Origin: JACMLD01 sp044223995
GTDB lineage: Bacteria > Bacteroidota > Bacteroidia > Chitinophagales > Chitinophagaceae
Reading direction: 5' to 3'
NCBI GenBank assembly: GCA_044223995.1
Contig: JBGALE010000002.1
Location: 434,001-498,000, forward strand
DNA: 64,000 nucleotides
Shown: positions 61,693 through 64,000 of the stretch, piece after piece
How positions within the stretch are numbered: the first letter of the stretch is position 1
How the letters are laid out: every line of letters starts with the position of its first letter
Position numbers and translations under genes: made by a program
The notes under the pieces: model-generated
The model's database searches: none
What the model saw: the letters and a program-made list of their open reading frames with translations, nothing else
Told to the model about the DNA's origin: nothing

Positions 61693-63909
61693 TTACTGGC
61701 CCTCTCCCATTGCCTTGCGGTAAGCCTTGATAAAAATAACACCCAGGTTTTTATACGGTGGGATATAGTCATCAAATTTCTCCTTTGCATCAGAAGTGAT
61801 GAATTGTTTGCTCAAATCCTTCCACATAGACAACCAGTCGATGCTTTTCCCGGAGAGCAGTGTTGAGTTAATGGATTTCAGAATCGGGTCGTTGACAGAT
61901 TTTGTTCCTACCTGCTTGGATGAAATAATGTGCGCATCATGACTGATGGTCAGTACTTCGTTCAGGTTATTGTATCCCCCGCAGGAACCAAGTACCACAA
62001 TGCGTGCAGATGGTGTGATTTTCGTGAGCGTGGAATTAACGTGGTAACTATGCCCGCGGTGAATATAAATGGTTGGTTTTATTTTTTGTGCCTGCAGGTA
62101 AGCGGATAATTTTTTACAGGCTTCTTCATCCGGATCATCTTCCCCGTACAATGGTTTATTGGCAAATATCCAAACGGGTTTCCCCTTTGTTGATTTTATG
62201 GTGAGCCAGTTTTCATTCTCTGCCATCTTCCATTCCGGCTTGCCGGCAAACATGCCTTTGAATTGCGCGTAAGAGTTTTGACCATCCTTGTCTTCATCTC
62301 CATAAAAAAACACCTGTTGTACCACACGCCCGCTGTCGTCCGACAACTTATCATAATCCAGCGTATAAATGGGCGGTATGCCCAATTCGCGGGAGAGATC
62401 AATCTTCTTTGTTGTATCAGCCGATTCAAACAATGTTTTTTCCAGGCGATAGACCACCATACCATTCTTGTCATTATTTCTTGTACAGCGATCGTAGTTC
62501 CAGTTTGCTTCATCCAGCATAAAGTTGGCGAGTGCCCTGTTCTTTTCAAAAATGCTGCTGTAAGAATCCGCCACATCTACGGCATCTTCCACATTATTGT
62601 GCGTAGTACTGGCTTCGATCTTACTCATAAAAGCTTTCATCAGCGTGGTAGCACTTTCCGGAGGCATCGACTTGAGTAAGGTATCAAGTGTATTATAGGC
62701 TGCGGCCATTTTTATAAACTTCCTGAAATAATCTGCATTTACACTTAACAGTAAACTGTCGCCCCGGGGCGAATGCATTTTTTGAAATATGGCCGGGAAC
62801 ACACCCCGTACATAGCTGGACGTATAAATGATATCTTCACCCATCACACAGAGGTAATAGAGTTCCTGTGCATTCAGGGGTTCAAGGCATTTGAAGCGGA
62901 TAGCATCGGGCGAGTCGTGCAAACCATTTATTTCATTGATAAAAACGTCTTTTGCCTTGCGCGCCATCATGCGGGTCAGCGCCTGCATTTCCATTGGTGT
63001 GTCTTTTTTCTCACCCAGCAAACGGCCTGCAAATTCAATTCTTGTTTTTACCAGGAGTTTATAATAGGCAATGCTGTCGTTTTTTATTTTATCAATGTCG
63101 TCGAAAGTAATACGGTTGTGTACCAGCAGATCCATGAAAGGATAGTACAACTGACCGCTTCTGCTTACGGCCATCCTGGCGATGGTATGAACAAAGGGAT
63201 CGCGCATACTGCGGATGCGTGATCCGAGGCGGTCGCCTACGGCAGCATAGTTGTAAAATTTCTTCAGATCATTGTGTGCCGCCACTTTTATGAGGCTGTC
63301 GGTAAATGGTAAATCAGTATTGTATTGCAGGTAGGGCAATATTTCATCCGGGTGCATGCCCAGGTATTTTTCCACCAGTAGAAGCCTTGATGGCTTTACA
63401 CCTGCATTTTCCGGAAAGGTGAAACATTCCACCACAATTTTCCCTACCCCATAACTGGCTGCACGAATCAACGGTTCAATGCTCTGATCCTTTATATCCA
63501 GCCTGACCGCTTTTTCATATACCGCAATCAGCTCGGGTGCCATGGTAAGGGGGAAGTCCTTTTTCTGATAATTATTATTGTAACCATTTAGCAAAGTTTC
63601 CAGTCCGCGGATATATTTCACCTTCAGCGGATTCGTGAGCGTAGAATCTGTTTCATATTGCTCCTGCAGCTCGTCCACATGTTTTATCAGGGCAAATTCA
63701 ATCTGGCCATTGATGGTTTCATCTTTGGAAAGGGTAATCGCATTGTCCTTTTTCCCGTCAAGGTCCTTCAGGCGCTGCTGCTCCTGGTCAACCTTTTCGT
63801 GGAAAAGAATGCGGCCTTTGTCAATAGGCACATGAAAGGAATTGGGCTGCCCCTGCGCCACCGCAAAAAAACCGGTTAATATAAGGTAAGCAAGTAAACA
63901 TTGCCGCAT
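61693..63909 (-). CDS. Secreted protein with a putative clan CD-like His/Cys domain
   Basis: A 738-residue protein I do not recognise as a whole. A signal peptide (MRQCLLAYLILTGFFAVAQG) is followed by about 400 residues of predicted helices (GLETLLNGYNNNYQKKDFPL, RMMARKAKDVFINEINGLHD and similar), then a beta-rich stretch (VVQQVFFYGDEDKDGQNSY), and a C-terminal alpha/beta region. In that region TIYIHRGHSYH (His617, His620) and RIVVLGSCGGYNN (Cys643) are followed by AHIISSKQVGTKSVND, the layout of clan CD peptidases and CHAT proteins. The His-Cys spacing of 23-26 is short for the clan. A protease role is inference. The ATG at 63909 was preferred over a longer upstream frame. Confidence 0.8.
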   Translation of the reverse strand: MRQCLLAYLILTGFFAVAQGQPNSFHVPIDKGRILFHEKVDQEQQRLKDLDGKKDNAITLSKDETINGQIEFALIKHVDELQEQYETDSTLTNPLKVKYIRGLETLLNGYNNNYQKKDFPLTMAPELIAVYEKAVRLDIKDQSIEPLIRAASYGVGKIVVECFTFPENAGVKPSRLLLVEKYLGMHPDEILPYLQYNTDLPFTDSLIKVAAHNDLKKFYNYAAVGDRLGSRIRSMRDPFVHTIARMAVSRSGQLYYPFMDLLVHNRITFDDIDKIKNDSIAYYKLLVKTRIEFAGRLLGEKKDTPMEMQALTRMMARKAKDVFINEINGLHDSPDAIRFKCLEPLNAQELYYLCVMGEDIIYTSSYVRGVFPAIFQKMHSPRGDSLLLSVNADYFRKFIKMAAAYNTLDTLLKSMPPESATTLMKAFMSKIEASTTHNNVEDAVDVADSYSSIFEKNRALANFMLDEANWNYDRCTRNNDKNGMVVYRLEKTLFESADTTKKIDLSRELGIPPIYTLDYDKLSDDSGRVVQQVFFYGDEDKDGQNSYAQFKGMFAGKPEWKMAENENWLTIKSTKGKPVWIFANKPLYGEDDPDEEACKKLSAYLQAQKIKPTIYIHRGHSYHVNSTLTKITPSARIVVLGSCGGYNNLNEVLTISHDAHIISSKQVGTKSVNDPILKSINSTLLSGKSIDWLSMWKDLSKQFITSDAKEKFDDYIPPYKNLGVIFIKAYRKAMGEGQ

Positions 63910-64000
63910 AATACGATGTGATTGACAACTCATTAAGTACAAAAATACGACCAATACGCTGCACAAAACGGGAAAATATAACTGCTAATTGTATATAACG

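Noticed and set aside
1..64000. tRNA, rRNA, CRISPR arrays and prophage genes
   Set aside because: I looked for tRNA-like T-loop motifs, repeated spacers and integrase or capsid-like proteins and found none that I could support.

Overview
The window comes from a member of the Bacteroidota, most likely family Chitinophagaceae. The evidence is four secreted proteins with type IX secretion (T9SS) type A C-terminal sorting domains, recurring TAnnTTTG -7 promoter elements with almost no Shine-Dalgarno sites, an ftsX-DUF3098-uppP gene order, an ATP synthase a subunit with a signal peptide, and several Bacteroidota-type families (GH3, DUF3108, HTH_34). The DNA looks like ordinary chromosome. I see no rRNA, tRNA, CRISPR array, prophage or large island. 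The only mobile-type element is a REP-associated tyrosine transposase (RAYT) at about 21.1-21.8 kb.

Layout. 0-7 kb: an edge-truncated secreted protein, a HerA-like DUF853 ATPase, a GH3-family acyl-adenylating enzyme, a LysE exporter, a small secreted protein, the glycosyltransferase MtgA, and a PnuC plus ribosylnicotinamide-kinase salvage pair. 7-16 kb: an NTF2-like protein, NifU/Nfu, a metal locus (MerC, Sco, Fur/Zur) with a palindromic operator, an orphan GroES-like protein, an OmpR-type response regulator, ruvB, and a MarR-regulated pair of NAD(P)-binding proteins. 16-25 kb: a giant tricorn-like S41 protease, a secreted protein whose C-terminus is encoded by a REP hairpin, the RAYT, and leuS. 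25-37 kb: ftsX, DUF3098, uppP, an Atg22-like transporter, a metallo-beta-lactamase-fold enzyme, a DUF3108 protein with a flippase-like membrane protein, ruvC (no ATG start), an M20 dipeptidase, HIT, greA, lipoproteins, a 2-hydroxyacid dehydrogenase and rsmA. 37-54 kb: T9SS cargo proteins, pdxA, an ABC exporter with a LolA-like protein, and a regulator/membrane/helical-repeat/TonB-receptor module. 54-58.4 kb: ATP synthase atpB-E-F-H-A without atpG. 58.4-64 kb: a lipoprotein, a nucleotidyltransferase/small-protein pair, an MsbA-like ABC exporter and a 738-residue secreted protein.

The most interesting items are: (1) the 738-residue secreted protein at 61693-63909, whose C-terminus carries a His/Cys arrangement like clan CD peptidases (caspase, CHAT, gingipain) after a long helical region I do not recognise; (2) the RAYT flanked by two REP hairpins that share a 31-nt core but have compensatory outer stems, one of which supplies the C-terminus of two convergent genes; (3) two self-consistent operator predictions, a TTGCAAC dyad in the merC promoter next to fur/zur and a TTGTATATACAA palindrome before both marR and its neighbour; and (4) a 26-nt repeat paired with tandem terminators, with a 15-nt partial copy 32 kb away. 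Function assignments rest on motifs read by eye; no database search was run.
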